This document shows positions 26,752-35,799 of a stretch of 64,000 nt of DNA, piece by piece. Position numbers and translations under genes: made by a program. The stretch is taken from positions 1,654,718 through 1,718,717 of the forward strand of contig CP012155.1 of the NCBI GenBank assembly GCA_001602415.1, given 5' to 3'. Positions within the stretch are counted from its first letter, which is position 1. Each line of letters starts with the position of its first letter. The stretch comes from Bacteroidetes bacterium UKL13-3 (GTDB lineage Bacteria > Bacteroidota > Bacteroidia > UKL13-3). The notes under the pieces are model-generated. The model did no database searches and had not been told where the DNA came from. It saw nothing but the letters and a program-made list of their open reading frames with translations.

Positions 26752-27759
26752 TCATGAATAAAACTTCTGAAACCCTATGGCTGCTCTTACTTCTGCCATT
26801 GTTTGCTCAGCACTTGCTGCAGCCTTTTCGGCTCCTAGTTTGGCTACTTTACCCAAGTAAGCTGTGTCGTTGTAAATATCCTCAATTTTAGTGCGAATAG
26901 GATTGAGGTAGGTAATCATATCTTCTGCTAATTGTTTTTTTAAATCGCCATAACGTATGGAACAATTTGCATACGAATCGGTGAAATGTTTTAAGGTATC
27001 ATGGTTAGATACCATCTTCATTAAATCGAATAAGTTTTGAACAGCAGGTGAGGGCGGAGTATTGGGTTCGGTTGGTCCGGCATCGGTTATCGCCTTACTC
27101 ATTTTTTTACGAATCAATTCTGGTGAATCGGATAAACAAATAACGTTGTTATCACCATCACTTTTGCTCATTTTGCCACCACCTTGTAAGCCGGGAACTT
27201 TTACCAATTCGGTTCCATAATTAAATGCAAAAGGCTCAGGGAAAACTGCTGTTTGGTAAATTCTGTTAAATCTATTTCCAAATGTTCGAGCCATTTCTAG
27301 GTGTTGTTCTTGGTCTTTTCCAACCGGCACTTTAACGGCCTTGTGAATAATAATATCAGCAGCCATTAATACCGGATAGGTTAATAATCCTGCATTCAAA
27401 TTATCGGGTTGGGTTTTTGCTTTTTCTTTAAAAGATGCTACGCGTTCCAACTCGCCTTTATAGGCATGCATATTGAGCAGCATATATAATTCAGGTATTT
27501 GGGGTAAATCACTTTGAACATAAATAGTGCATTGTTCAGGGTTTATTCCGCAGGCTAAATACTCCGCTAATACGGTGCGAACATTCACATGCAAATCAGC
27601 AGGGTTTGGGTGTGTGGTTAATGAATGGTAGTCGGCAATGAAAAAATAGCAGTGAAAATCATGTTGCATTTGCACAAAATTTTTCACAGCACCCATATAG
27701 TTACCGAGGTGTAATTTTCCAGTAGGACGTATTCCGCTTACAACAATTTCTTTCGTCAT
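26752..27759 (-). CDS. trpS: Tryptophanyl-tRNA synthetase
   Basis: 335 residues, class I synthetase. The HIGH-type motif is in GKLHLGNYMG (HLGN, 17-20) and the KMSKS loop in GGGKMSKSDGDN. GIRPTGKLHLGNY and the dimer region SIRYGDLKKQLAEDM are typical of bacterial TrpRS. Full length. It charges tRNA-Trp. No T-box or other leader is evident upstream. Confidence 0.97.
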   Translation of the reverse strand: MTKEIVVSGIRPTGKLHLGNYMGAVKNFVQMQHDFHCYFFIADYHSLTTHPNPADLHVNVRTVLAEYLACGINPEQCTIYVQSDLPQIPELYMLLNMHAYKGELERVASFKEKAKTQPDNLNAGLLTYPVLMAADIIIHKAVKVPVGKDQEQHLEMARTFGNRFNRIYQTAVFPEPFAFNYGTELVKVPGLQGGGKMSKSDGDNNVICLSDSPELIRKKMSKAITDAGPTEPNTPPSPAVQNLFDLMKMVSNHDTLKHFTDSYANCSIRYGDLKKQLAEDMITYLNPIRTKIEDIYNDTAYLGKVAKLGAEKAAASAEQTMAEVRAAIGFQKFYS

Positions 27760-27815
27760 AGAACAGCAATGTTACTGATTTCAGACTGATTTTTGAAATT
27801 TGTTGTTGTCAGCGC

Positions 27816-27907
27816 TGAGCTATTGGCTATTGGCCTTTGGCTGTTAGCGGTAATGTCTATAATTTAAGTGAGAGTATTCGCCAAAAGTTAACGGCTAACC
27901 GCCAAGA
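27816..27907. repeat. Degenerate GGC-TTA type inverted repeat
   Basis: The left part GGCTATTGGCCTTTGGC followed by TGTTAGCGG is imperfectly complementary to the right part GTTAACGGCTAACCGCC followed by AAGAGCC. It fills the gap between divergent trpS and the RIC gene. It looks like an interspersed hairpin element rather than a regulatory site. Confidence 0.45.
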
Positions 27908-27946
27908 GCCAGCAATAAATTTCTTTCACATTTCCATTCAACTCCA

Positions 27947-27954
27947 TACATTTG
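27947..27954 (+). promoter_or_regulatory. -7 element of the RIC-type gene
   Basis: TACATTTG matches TAnnTTTG and ends seven bases before the ATG at 27962. The transcript would be almost leaderless. No TTG is present at the -33 spacing, so an activator may be needed. Confidence 0.45.
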
Positions 27955-27961
27955 TTTTCTT

Positions 27962-28699
27962 ATGGTTGATAAAAGTATATACGAATTATTAGAGGAAAAT
28001 CACTCGTATGCTTCGGTATTGCACTGGTGTGGAATTGATGCGTTTGACTATTTAGGTGAAACGTTAGGAGATGTTTGCCGAATTAAAAACTTGAACATGA
28101 ACAATGTGAAGGAGGCATTGTTGAAACTTAACGATAAAAACGATCACAGTTTTGCTCGTTTGCAGCGCATGTCGCCTGCCGAAATGTGCAACCATTTGCA
28201 ACACACGCATCATCATTATTCGCAGCGAATGTTGCCTGTTATTGAGCACCACATCCAACAAACAGCGCTACAATACCATAAATACTATCCACAGTTGTTA
28301 TTGCTCGATAAGATATTCGCCACTTTTAAACAGGAATTTTTACAACACATACGTTATGAAAACGAGGTGTTTTTTCCCTTTATAAAAAAATTAGAGAGGT
28401 TCACCATTAGCTTTCACAATGTTATGTGGGTGGAGTTGAAAGCGTTTTCTATGGGCGACTTTATCATGAAGCATCACCACGATGATGACGACATGCATAA
28501 CATTCGGAAGCTGTTGAATAATTATGAGGTTACGCAAGATGATCAGTTGGCTTATAAAGTATTAATGCACGAGCTCAAAAGTTTTGAAAGCGATTTGAAG
28601 GCGCACAGCCTCATTGAAGAAGATATGCTTATTCCCCGCGCCATTAAAATGGAGGAAAAGCTAACGATTAAAGCTAATGAGCTAAAAAGGTTAAACTGA
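27962..28699 (+). CDS. ric: Iron-sulfur cluster repair di-iron protein (RIC / YtfE-ScdA family)
   Basis: 245 residues. The N-terminal 60 match the ScdA_N/DUF542 type but lack the usual CCGG pair (LHWCGIDAFDYLGETLGDVC). The hemerythrin-like domain follows with repeated His/Glu ligands: HLQHTHHHYSQRM, IRYENEVFFPF, MKHHHDDDDMHNI and SLIEEDMLIPR. These hold the di-iron centre that repairs damaged Fe-S clusters after nitrosative or oxidative stress. The missing cysteine pair is a departure from the family. Confidence 0.87.
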   Translation: MVDKSIYELLEENHSYASVLHWCGIDAFDYLGETLGDVCRIKNLNMNNVKEALLKLNDKNDHSFARLQRMSPAEMCNHLQHTHHHYSQRMLPVIEHHIQQTALQYHKYYPQLLLLDKIFATFKQEFLQHIRYENEVFFPFIKKLERFTISFHNVMWVELKAFSMGDFIMKHHHDDDDMHNIRKLLNNYEVTQDDQLAYKVLMHELKSFESDLKAHSLIEEDMLIPRAIKMEEKLTIKANELKRLN

Positions 28700-28745
28700 T
28701 TCTCAGGACTAAAGGGCTTTTCCCAACATTTTTCTCACTTTTTTT

Positions 28746-28775
28746 TTGTATAAATCATCTCTCCGCTTACTTTTG
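28746..28775 (+). promoter_or_regulatory. Promoter of tRNA-Ser
   Basis: TTG at 28746-28748, exactly 19 bp, then TACTTTTG at 28768-28775: a full match to the Bacteroidota consensus. The tRNA starts five bases later, so the primary transcript would have almost no 5' leader. Confidence 0.85.
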
Positions 28776-28779
28776 CACC

Positions 28780-28867
28780 GGAGAGTTGGCAGAGTGGTCG
28801 ATTGCGGCAGTCTTGAAAACTGTTGTCTGTCATAGGACCGGGGGTTCGAATCCCTCACTCTCCGCCA
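28780..28867 (+). tRNA. tRNA-Ser (TGA), CCA encoded
   Basis: The acceptor stem GGAGAGT pairs with ACTCTCC, followed by G and encoded CCA. The anticodon loop CTTGAAA holds TGA (28814-28816) and reads UCA/UCG codons. The long variable arm (GTTGTCTGTCATAGGACCG) is the class II serine type. TTCGAAT is the T loop. Confidence 0.96.
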
Positions 28868-28875
28868 CAAATAAG

Positions 28876-28900
28876 GCCTCGCAGATGCGAGGCTTTTTTT
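28876..28900 (+). terminator. Terminator after tRNA-Ser
   Basis: The arms GCCTCGCA and TGCGAGGC with a GA loop are followed by seven T. It begins eight bases after the encoded CCA. Confidence 0.9.
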
Positions 28901-28939
28901 ATGCCAATATTCATTGGGCTTCGGGTGGTTTAGAATGAT

Positions 28940-29107
28940 GATTTTAACAGTAATACGTAAAACGCTGGATCTAGAATGTTAAAAGGAAAGCACGTTTACT
29001 TTTTCAGATGCTATATTTTTGCCGCAGCTGTTTCGCTCATTAAATTCGGGCATTAGCGATTTTAACTGCAAAATGTAAAACGTTGAATGAAGAATATAGA
29101 AGGGAAA
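28940..29107. repeat. Two degenerate direct copies of a ~50-bp sequence
   Basis: 28940-28989 and 29058-29107 both read GATTTTAAC, then GTAAAACG(C/T)TG(G/A)AT, then a run ending in GGAAA. Together with the tRNA terminator they fill the gap to the efflux operon. I see no gene here. Confidence 0.45.
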
Positions 29108-29137
29108 TACATTGACAATATCAACCAACCTTAAGTA

Positions 29138-30442
29138 TTAATTAACCAATTGTCCTATTAATCTCAATAAATCGGTTTCGGCTAATTTTAGGGTGTAGCG
29201 GTTGGTTAACATGCGGTAGTTGGTTTCTTCAAAGCTCCTTTGTGCTTCTCGGTAATCTAAAACGGTTGATTGTCCGAGTTTATAACGTTGTTGCATTAAG
29301 TCTAAATAGTTTTTTGCCGTTTGCACACTCATCTCATCATTCCGAACTTGAATAAGTGCATTGCTGTATTTTTCCCAAGCTTGTTCCAAATTACTTTTTA
29401 GGTTTAAGCGTGTTTGTTGTTGCGAAAGTGCTGCATTTTTGGTTTGGAGTTTGGCTACCGAAACATTGTTTGCATTTACGTTTCCGTTGTATAGTGGCAA
29501 TGCAAAACTAATACCCGCATTGGGACCATAATTTTGGTTGAGCAACGTAAACCCTGCTTGGCTCTGTGTTAAAGCGTATCCATATGCTGCATTTAAACGT
29601 AAAGTAGGCAACCGAACACCTTGCAATTCTTTTTGTGATTGTAAGGTTATCTCCACATTATTTTCAGCCATTAACAATTCGGGGTTGTTGTTAAATGCAG
29701 TATCAAGTTGTGATTTTTGCAACCCATTATTCGTTATCAAAATGGCATCAATGTCATAAACAGAATCAACAGGTAAATTGAGTATTGTATTCAAATCAGC
29801 ATAACTATTTTTAATAAGCACTTGTTGATTGATAAGGTTTTGGTTACGTGTGTCAATGTCGAGCTGTGCAAGGTATAAATCGGTATTGTTTGCAAGCCCG
29901 GCTTGTAACCTAATCTTTACCAAATCCAATCGTTGTTTACTGATATCAAGTAACTGTTCAACCAATACAAGTGAGGCTTTCTGGGCAACCAAGTAACTGT
30001 ATTTCTGAATTACAGTGCTTACCATGTTTTGAATTTGTGCTTTTAGTTTATTGGTTCCTAAAGCTTCCATTTCTTTTAATCGTTTGCGTGTGGCAAACAT
30101 TTTCATTCCATCAAACAATGTATATCCTAAAGAAATATTTGCATTTACATTATTGCTAAGCACATTATCACGTTCAATCAAGGTTCCATTACTTAGTTCC
30201 TGTTTGAGGTTGGTTAACGATGGGTTATCACTTGCATTTAACGTAACAGAAGGTAACATTCCGGCAGCACCCGCACTGTTTTGTTTGCGGGCAATTTCTG
30301 CATCGTTGCGAGCAATTTGTATTTGCAAATTGTTATCTAAGGCAATTCCTACAGCATCTTGTAAAGTTATTTTTTGTGCAAAAATTGCTTGAGAAAACAA
30401 CAGTACTGTTATGAGTAATATTTTATGAAACATGGTCTTCAT
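29138..30442 (-). CDS. TolC-family outer-membrane efflux protein
   Basis: 434 residues with a signal peptide (cleaved after IFAQ, near 23) and two OEP repeats rich in heptads (LQIQIARNDAEIARKQNS, and the later TRLNLKSNLEQAWEKYSNAL with YKLGQSTVLDYREAQRS). It forms the outer-membrane channel of the tripartite pump whose other genes lie just upstream. Its start overlaps the end of the RND gene by 20 bp (ATG 30442; ATG 30433 is the alternative), implying coupled translation. Confidence 0.93.
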   Translation of the reverse strand: MKTMFHKILLITVLLFSQAIFAQKITLQDAVGIALDNNLQIQIARNDAEIARKQNSAGAAGMLPSVTLNASDNPSLTNLKQELSNGTLIERDNVLSNNVNANISLGYTLFDGMKMFATRKRLKEMEALGTNKLKAQIQNMVSTVIQKYSYLVAQKASLVLVEQLLDISKQRLDLVKIRLQAGLANNTDLYLAQLDIDTRNQNLINQQVLIKNSYADLNTILNLPVDSVYDIDAILITNNGLQKSQLDTAFNNNPELLMAENNVEITLQSQKELQGVRLPTLRLNAAYGYALTQSQAGFTLLNQNYGPNAGISFALPLYNGNVNANNVSVAKLQTKNAALSQQQTRLNLKSNLEQAWEKYSNALIQVRNDEMSVQTAKNYLDLMQQRYKLGQSTVLDYREAQRSFEETNYRMLTNRYTLKLAETDLLRLIGQLVN

Positions 30443-33400
30443 TTCTTTTGGTGCGCGATAGATAGGTGTATACCGCAGGGATAATAAATAAAGTTAACAA
30501 GAGAGAAATCATGAGTCCGCCTACAATTACCACACCCAGCGGAATGCGGCTAGTTGCAGCAGCTCCAAGTGATAAGGCAATTGGTAACGCACCCAAAGCT
30601 GTAGCTAAACTCGTCATTAATATTGGTCGTAGTCGTTGTGTTGCTGCTTCTATAGTTGCTTTTAATTTAGCTTCACCTTGTTCGCGTTTTTGGTTGGCAA
30701 ACTCTACAATCAAAATACCGTTTTTGGTTACCAACCCCACCAACATAATCATTCCAATTTGAGAGAAAATATTAATGGTTTGTCCGGTGAAATATAAAGA
30801 TATAAGTGCACCTGCTAAAGCCAACGGAACGGTAATCATGATGGTAAGCGGGTCGATAAAACTTTCGAATTGTGCCGATAGTACTAAGTAAATTAATACG
30901 AGCGCTAGTACAAAGGCGAAGGTTGTGTTTGATGAACTCTCAGCAAAATCGCGCGAAGGACCTGATAGGGAAGAGGTGAAACTTTCATCTAATAAATTGT
31001 TGCCCAATGTTTGCATCACTTTTACTCCATCACCAATTGTTTTTCCTGGTGCAAGAGAGGCAGAAATGGTAGCCGATTTATAGCGGTTATAATGGTACAA
31101 TTGCGGTGGATTGCTGTTTTCTTCCATCTTCACCACATTGCTCAATAAAATGGCTTCACCACGATTATTGGTAACATGCAATTTACTCAAATCAGTTGGC
31201 TCATCTCTATCGTTTCTATCCATTTGACCTATTATTTGGTACTGTTTTCCATTCATGATAAAATAGCCCAATCTACCGCCACTCAATGCCGATTGAAGTG
31301 TTTGCGCTACATCGGCAACACTTAGTCCAAGGTCTTTCGCTTTTAACCTGTCAATCGAAATTTGCAACTCTGGTTTGTTAAATTTAAGGTTCACATCCAC
31401 TGCTTGGAACGTTGGGTCTTTGCGAGCCTCTGCTAAAAATTGTGGAAGCACATCCTTAATTTTATTAAAATCCAAATTTTGGATAACGTATTGCACGGGT
31501 AAAGCTCCACGCGAGGAAAGGCCAACACTGATGGTTTGTTCTTCAATTAAAAAGGTTCGTCCATCGTTAAAAGCGGAAAGTTTTCCATTGGTACGTTTTA
31601 CAATATCCGATTGAGATACGTTTCGTTCCTGTGGCGTATTTAAAATAACACGACCAAATGCGCTGTTTACCGAACCGTTTCCAAAGCCTTGGTTGTTTGT
31701 TGATGCAAATACCATCTGACTTTCAGGAATGGAATCTTTTAAATAACCGGCTAATTGTTGCACATAGTTATCCATATAGTCAAATGAGGTTCCCTCGGGA
31801 GCCGTTGTGGTAAAGCGGAATTGTGCTTTATCTTCAAGTGGAGCCAACTCGTTTTGTAAAGTATTAAATAGTAATACAATAACGCCAGCGCTCAATAATA
31901 GGATTGGCCATGCCATCCATCTACGTGTCATGAATTTAGTGAGCAATCTTTTGTAGCCGTTTTCCAACCCTTCAAAAAAGGGTTCTGTTTTTGTGTAAAA
32001 CCACGATGGCTTATGTTCTTTTTTTGTAAGCAATACGTTTAATACGGGTGTTAGTGTTAAGGATACAAATGCCGAAATGATAACGGATCCTGCCACTACT
32101 ATACCAAATTCTTTAAACAAGCTTCCTACAAATCCTTGGATAAAAATGATGGGTAAAAACACCACAGCAAGTGTGAGGGAAGTAGAAACTACAGCGAAGA
32201 AAATTTCTTTCGAACCTTCACGTGCAGCATCTTTTATGGAGAGGCCACCCTCGAGTTTGCGAAAAATATTTTCGGTAACAACAATACCATCATCAACCAC
32301 CAAACCGGTTGCCAATACAATTCCTAGCAGGGTTAACACATTTATACTAAAACCAAATAGGTACATGATAAAAAATGCACCAATGAGCGAAACCGGAATA
32401 TCTATGAGGGGCCTGAGTGCAATCATCCAATTGCGGAAGAAAAAATACACAACTAATACTACCAATATAAACGCAATAATCAACGTTTCTTCTACTTCTG
32501 ATAATGCCTTTCGTACGTTTGTTGTTGAATCGAGTACGGTAATAAATTCAAACTCTTCGTTACCTTTTTGTTTTTTGATTTCATCTAAACGTTTGTAGAA
32601 CTCATCGGCAATTTTTATGTAGTTGGCACCCGGTTGTGGAGCCACGGCTACGGCCACAGAGTTAACACCATTCAGTCTAAAACCTATTTCTTCTACCTCG
32701 CTACCAAGGGTTACTTCGGCTACATCTTTTAACCTAACTGTTCCAGAAGGTGTTTGTTTAAGAATAAGATTTCGGAAGTCATCTTCTGACGTTAAACGGC
32801 CTAAGGTGCGCACGGTCAACTCTGTTTTCGATCCGTATACTTTCCCTCCAGGTAATTCTATATTTTCCTTTTCGAGTGCAGCTTTCACATCTCTAACAGT
32901 AACACCGTAAGCATTCATTTTATCAGGGTTATACCACAACCGCATGGCATATTTTCGTTGTCCAAAAATATTTACTCCACTTACTTCCGGTATGGTTTGA
33001 AATTTTTCTTGCAAAACTGTTTCGGCAAAATCGCTGAGTTGTAAGATTGTTTTATTCTTGCTTTGAACCGAAAGGATAATAATGACATCACTATTTGCAT
33101 CAGCTTTTGATACCACAGGCGGAGCATCAATATCGGCAGGTAAGTTGCGCAGTGCCTGACTTACTTTGTCTCTTACATCACTTGCTGCATTATCTAAATT
33201 TATATCGAGGTTGAACTCTACCGTAATGATACTTACACCGGTATTACTTGATGACGAAATGGTGCGAATACCTTGAATACCATTGATAGCTTTTTCGAGC
33301 GGTTCGGTAATTTGTGTTTCAATAATATCGGCATTGGCACCTGTGTAATTGGTTCGCACAGTTATAATGGGCGGATCAACAGCTGGGTATTCGCGCAAGC

Positions 33401-33497
33401 TCAAAAAGTCAAACCCTACTACTCCAAACAACATGATGATAATGCTGCAAACAATAGCAAATACGGGTCGTTTTAAACTAAATTCGGATATATTCAT
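30423..33497 (-). CDS. RND-family multidrug efflux pump (AcrB/HAE1 type)
   Basis: 1024 residues, full length for an inner-membrane RND pump. There are twelve hydrophobic helices in the 1 + 5, 1 + 5 arrangement. Typical segments are the N-terminal FSLKRPVFAIVCSIIIMLFG, the TM4 pair VVDDGIVVTENI and the second-half ALALVLIYLVLSAQFESF. GLVTKNGILIVEFANQ is the conserved TM10-11 loop. It sits between the membrane fusion protein and TolC genes as a three-gene operon (order MFP, RND, TolC). The HAE1 type exports amphiphilic drugs, dyes or detergents, rather than metals. Confidence 0.95.
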   Translation of the reverse strand: MNISEFSLKRPVFAIVCSIIIMLFGVVGFDFLSLREYPAVDPPIITVRTNYTGANADIIETQITEPLEKAINGIQGIRTISSSSNTGVSIITVEFNLDINLDNAASDVRDKVSQALRNLPADIDAPPVVSKADANSDVIIILSVQSKNKTILQLSDFAETVLQEKFQTIPEVSGVNIFGQRKYAMRLWYNPDKMNAYGVTVRDVKAALEKENIELPGGKVYGSKTELTVRTLGRLTSEDDFRNLILKQTPSGTVRLKDVAEVTLGSEVEEIGFRLNGVNSVAVAVAPQPGANYIKIADEFYKRLDEIKKQKGNEEFEFITVLDSTTNVRKALSEVEETLIIAFILVVLVVYFFFRNWMIALRPLIDIPVSLIGAFFIMYLFGFSINVLTLLGIVLATGLVVDDGIVVTENIFRKLEGGLSIKDAAREGSKEIFFAVVSTSLTLAVVFLPIIFIQGFVGSLFKEFGIVVAGSVIISAFVSLTLTPVLNVLLTKKEHKPSWFYTKTEPFFEGLENGYKRLLTKFMTRRWMAWPILLLSAGVIVLLFNTLQNELAPLEDKAQFRFTTTAPEGTSFDYMDNYVQQLAGYLKDSIPESQMVFASTNNQGFGNGSVNSAFGRVILNTPQERNVSQSDIVKRTNGKLSAFNDGRTFLIEEQTISVGLSSRGALPVQYVIQNLDFNKIKDVLPQFLAEARKDPTFQAVDVNLKFNKPELQISIDRLKAKDLGLSVADVAQTLQSALSGGRLGYFIMNGKQYQIIGQMDRNDRDEPTDLSKLHVTNNRGEAILLSNVVKMEENSNPPQLYHYNRYKSATISASLAPGKTIGDGVKVMQTLGNNLLDESFTSSLSGPSRDFAESSSNTTFAFVLALVLIYLVLSAQFESFIDPLTIMITVPLALAGALISLYFTGQTINIFSQIGMIMLVGLVTKNGILIVEFANQKREQGEAKLKATIEAATQRLRPILMTSLATALGALPIALSLGAAATSRIPLGVVIVGGLMISLLLTLFIIPAVYTYLSRTKRNEDHVS

Positions 33498-33512
33498 GAG
33501 GGTTTAGTTGCT

Positions 33513-34568
33513 TTAAGATTTGTTTTTTGCACCTTTAATTTTAACAATTGCATCGGGTTTAAGGAACAATAAACCATTTACAGCGATAGTGTCGCCAACA
33601 ATTAATCCTTTGGTAATTTCAACCATATCATTTCCTCTGTAACCAACTTCAACAATGGTAAATTTCACTTTGCCATCTTTAATAAGTACAACTTTTTTAT
33701 TACGCGATTCGGGAATAATACAGTTTGATGGAACCATAATCGCATCATTATTTTTACCTGCATCAAACAACACTTTAACAAATGCACCTGGGTTTAATGT
33801 TGAGGGGCGTGAGGAGAGAACAGCTCTATATGTTAAGTTTCGGGTGCCCACATTTACCTGCGGTTCGATGGCCGAAATTGTTGCATCCAACAACTCATCG
33901 TTGTTATCATTTTGTATTTTTACTTTACTTCCTCTGTGCAATACACCAGCTTCATCTTCCGGTATCACAAAATCAATTTTTAAGGAGTTCACCTGTTGTA
34001 ACGTTGCCAGCACGGTATTGTTGGTAATAAATGCTCCGGGACTTACTTTACGCAAACCTATCAATCCAGTGAACGGAGCAATAATTTCTGTTTTATGAAT
34101 TTGTGCTTTTATGTAGTCGATGTCTGCCAAGGTGGTTTTTACTTGATTATCTGCTGCATCATATTCCTGTTGGTTTAGTCCATTGGCATCCAGCAATGAT
34201 TTCAATCGCTTTAGGTTTCGCTGAGCAATATCCAATTGCGATTGGAATTTGCGAAGTTGAGCCTGCAAATCATCATCATTTAATTTCACCAGTAGCGTTC
34301 CTTCTTTTACTGTTTCCCCTTCATTGATGTTGAGCTTTATTATTCGTCCGCTTACCTCTGGTTTGAGTTCCACAAATTCTTGAGCTTGCACAGTGCCACT
34401 TGCATAAAGCGTTTGGCTAAAAGATGAATGTTTGGCTACCATCACATCTATTGCAATTGGAGGAGGTGTTTTAGATTTAGGATCTTGCGGTTTATCTCCG
34501 CAAGCTTGTAATAAGATAATTCCCAGTGCAGATAATATTGTGGTGTATGCGTAATGTTTGTTTTTCAT
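33513..34568 (-). CDS. RND efflux membrane fusion protein (lipoprotein)
   Basis: 351 residues. The signal peptide ends in the lipobox LQAC (Cys23). A lipoyl half-domain (SGTVQAQEFVELKPEVSGRI) and its partner (IIAPFTGLIGLRKVSPGAFI) flank an alpha-hairpin (90-150). A beta-barrel and membrane-proximal domain follow. It bridges the RND pump to the TolC channel. First gene of the operon, 15 bp before the RND gene. No regulator gene stands beside it, only a dead SDR gene. Confidence 0.93.
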   Translation of the reverse strand: MKNKHYAYTTILSALGIILLQACGDKPQDPKSKTPPPIAIDVMVAKHSSFSQTLYASGTVQAQEFVELKPEVSGRIIKLNINEGETVKEGTLLVKLNDDDLQAQLRKFQSQLDIAQRNLKRLKSLLDANGLNQQEYDAADNQVKTTLADIDYIKAQIHKTEIIAPFTGLIGLRKVSPGAFITNNTVLATLQQVNSLKIDFVIPEDEAGVLHRGSKVKIQNDNNDELLDATISAIEPQVNVGTRNLTYRAVLSSRPSTLNPGAFVKVLFDAGKNNDAIMVPSNCIIPESRNKKVVLIKDGKVKFTIVEVGYRGNDMVEITKGLIVGDTIAVNGLLFLKPDAIVKIKGAKNKS

Positions 34569-34626
34569 ATTCTGTTAGGTGGGTTAGTTTTTATCAAATG
34601 ATGTATTAATGGTTACACCTTCCCAT

Positions 34627-34860
34627 TCATTCAATTCTATGGTTAATCGCTTTTTCAACGCACCTAAGCAATTGCTCAGGTTTAGTAACATTAAGTTGCA
34701 ACAGTAAAATATTGTTTGTTGTTTCTGATGTAAATGTTTCCAATGTTTGGGTATTATGAGCAGTAGCAAACACTTTATTTAATTTACCTAAAACAGCTTT
34801 AACGAGCTCTTGTCCAAATCCGCTGGAACATTCTGTTATAAACTAAGTTTTCGTTTTCAT
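34627..34860 (-). pseudogene. Short-chain dehydrogenase/reductase (SDR), decayed N-terminal fragment
   Basis: Read from ATG 34860 the frame gives MKTKT, a TAG stop, then FITECSSGFGQELVKAVLGK, KVFATAHNTQTLETF and NILLLQLNVTKPEQLL followed by CVEKAINH. This is the classic SDR start, in which W-FITG-x-SSGFG is the NAD(P)-binding Gly motif. Here the expected Trp codon TGG has become TAG, and the first Gly is Glu (GAA). The frame ends at a TGA (34629-34627) just before the expected active-site region. The gene is therefore dead. It lies in the 428-bp gap upstream of the efflux operon; the bases 34861-34996 hold nothing I recognise. Confidence 0.8.
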
Positions 34861-34996
34861 AACAATCTATAATGTAAAGATGCAAAAATGCAGTAAAAAA
34901 AGGGGGATATTGGAATTGTGTGCAGATTGATTGGTGAATTTTGCAGGTTTGATAAATATTCTTAACTCTCAACCCTGAAATCTCAAATAAAAGAAT

Positions 34997-35797
34997 CTAG
35001 TTCATGTGCATGTATTTGGGGTTGTGTGTTGTGTGCCATTTATGAAACAATCCTTTTTTCCGGCTACGTATCACGATATACTTGTTTTGATGAAAGCGTG
35101 TCCATAAGTCGATATCTTCACCTCCCCAAATGGTGTAGGATTCGTCAAAAGCACCGGCAGCTAAAAAGTCGGTTTTATAACAAGCAAATAAACCTCTGCT
35201 TCCGTATTGATCCCAAACACCATTTTCTGTCGAAATAATGGAAGGCTTATTTTTAAACAAGAAAAAATACATAGGGAACCATGTTTGTTTTGTGCCAACA
35301 TATTGGTTACACATTTTAACCATATCGGTTGGCAAGGCAATATCTGCATCGCAACCAAGAATGAGTTGGTTGGAAGCTTGTGAAATAGCACGATTGAATG
35401 TGTAGGAACGACTGAAATTGATGTTCTCGCTGTTGAATACAAGTTTCCCTTTCCACTTTTCACGGATGCGTTGTTCCAAGTTGTCGATATCATTCGATTG
35501 ACAATCAAAAACTGAAAGTTCAATCAACTCCTGATGTTCAAGGTTAAGTATGCTCTCTAAAAAATGATTGAGATAATTATCTGAGCGATTTTTGATACCT
35601 GTACAAATACTAATAGGTTGTAATTTTTTGCAAGGAAACAATGTTCGAAAAACATAAATGGCAATACTCTTTATGTCGGTAAGCAAGGTAATCCATGATA
35701 TTTTGCGCTGAGGGGCTTTAAATATCCACCAAACAGGATATTTCCAGTTGTTTGGAATGAGTGATTTTATATGTTTGTATATACTTTGAATAATCAT
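34997..35797 (-). CDS. Glycosyltransferase (GT2-like with GT7-type C-terminal motif)
   Basis: 266 residues. The catalytic core includes ISICTGIKNRSDNYLNHFLE, the metal-binding LILGCDADIALP (Asp-x-Asp) and the GT7-like acceptor motif WGGEDIDLWTRF. It probably adds a sugar to a surface glycan. Its start codon is two bases from the start codon of the divergent flippase gene, which supports a shared envelope-polysaccharide role but leaves no room for an intergenic promoter. Confidence 0.85.
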   Translation of the reverse strand: MIIQSIYKHIKSLIPNNWKYPVWWIFKAPQRKISWITLLTDIKSIAIYVFRTLFPCKKLQPISICTGIKNRSDNYLNHFLESILNLEHQELIELSVFDCQSNDIDNLEQRIREKWKGKLVFNSENINFSRSYTFNRAISQASNQLILGCDADIALPTDMVKMCNQYVGTKQTWFPMYFFLFKNKPSIISTENGVWDQYGSRGLFACYKTDFLAAGAFDESYTIWGGEDIDLWTRFHQNKYIVIRSRKKGLFHKWHTTHNPKYMHMN

Positions 35798-35799
35798 TA

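Noticed and set aside
28780..28867. A prophage or island attachment site at tRNA-Ser.
   Set aside because: No integrase gene next to it and no repeat of the tRNA 3' end in the flanking sequence that I can see.
32077..32910. Plus-strand ORFs of 95-173 residues inside the RND pump gene.
   Set aside because: Antisense to a full-length conserved gene; composition is that of the complement of membrane-helix codons.
34584..34769. A 61-residue minus-strand ORF upstream of the efflux operon.
   Set aside because: It reads in a different frame from the decayed dehydrogenase across most of its length; the SDR reading explains the region better.
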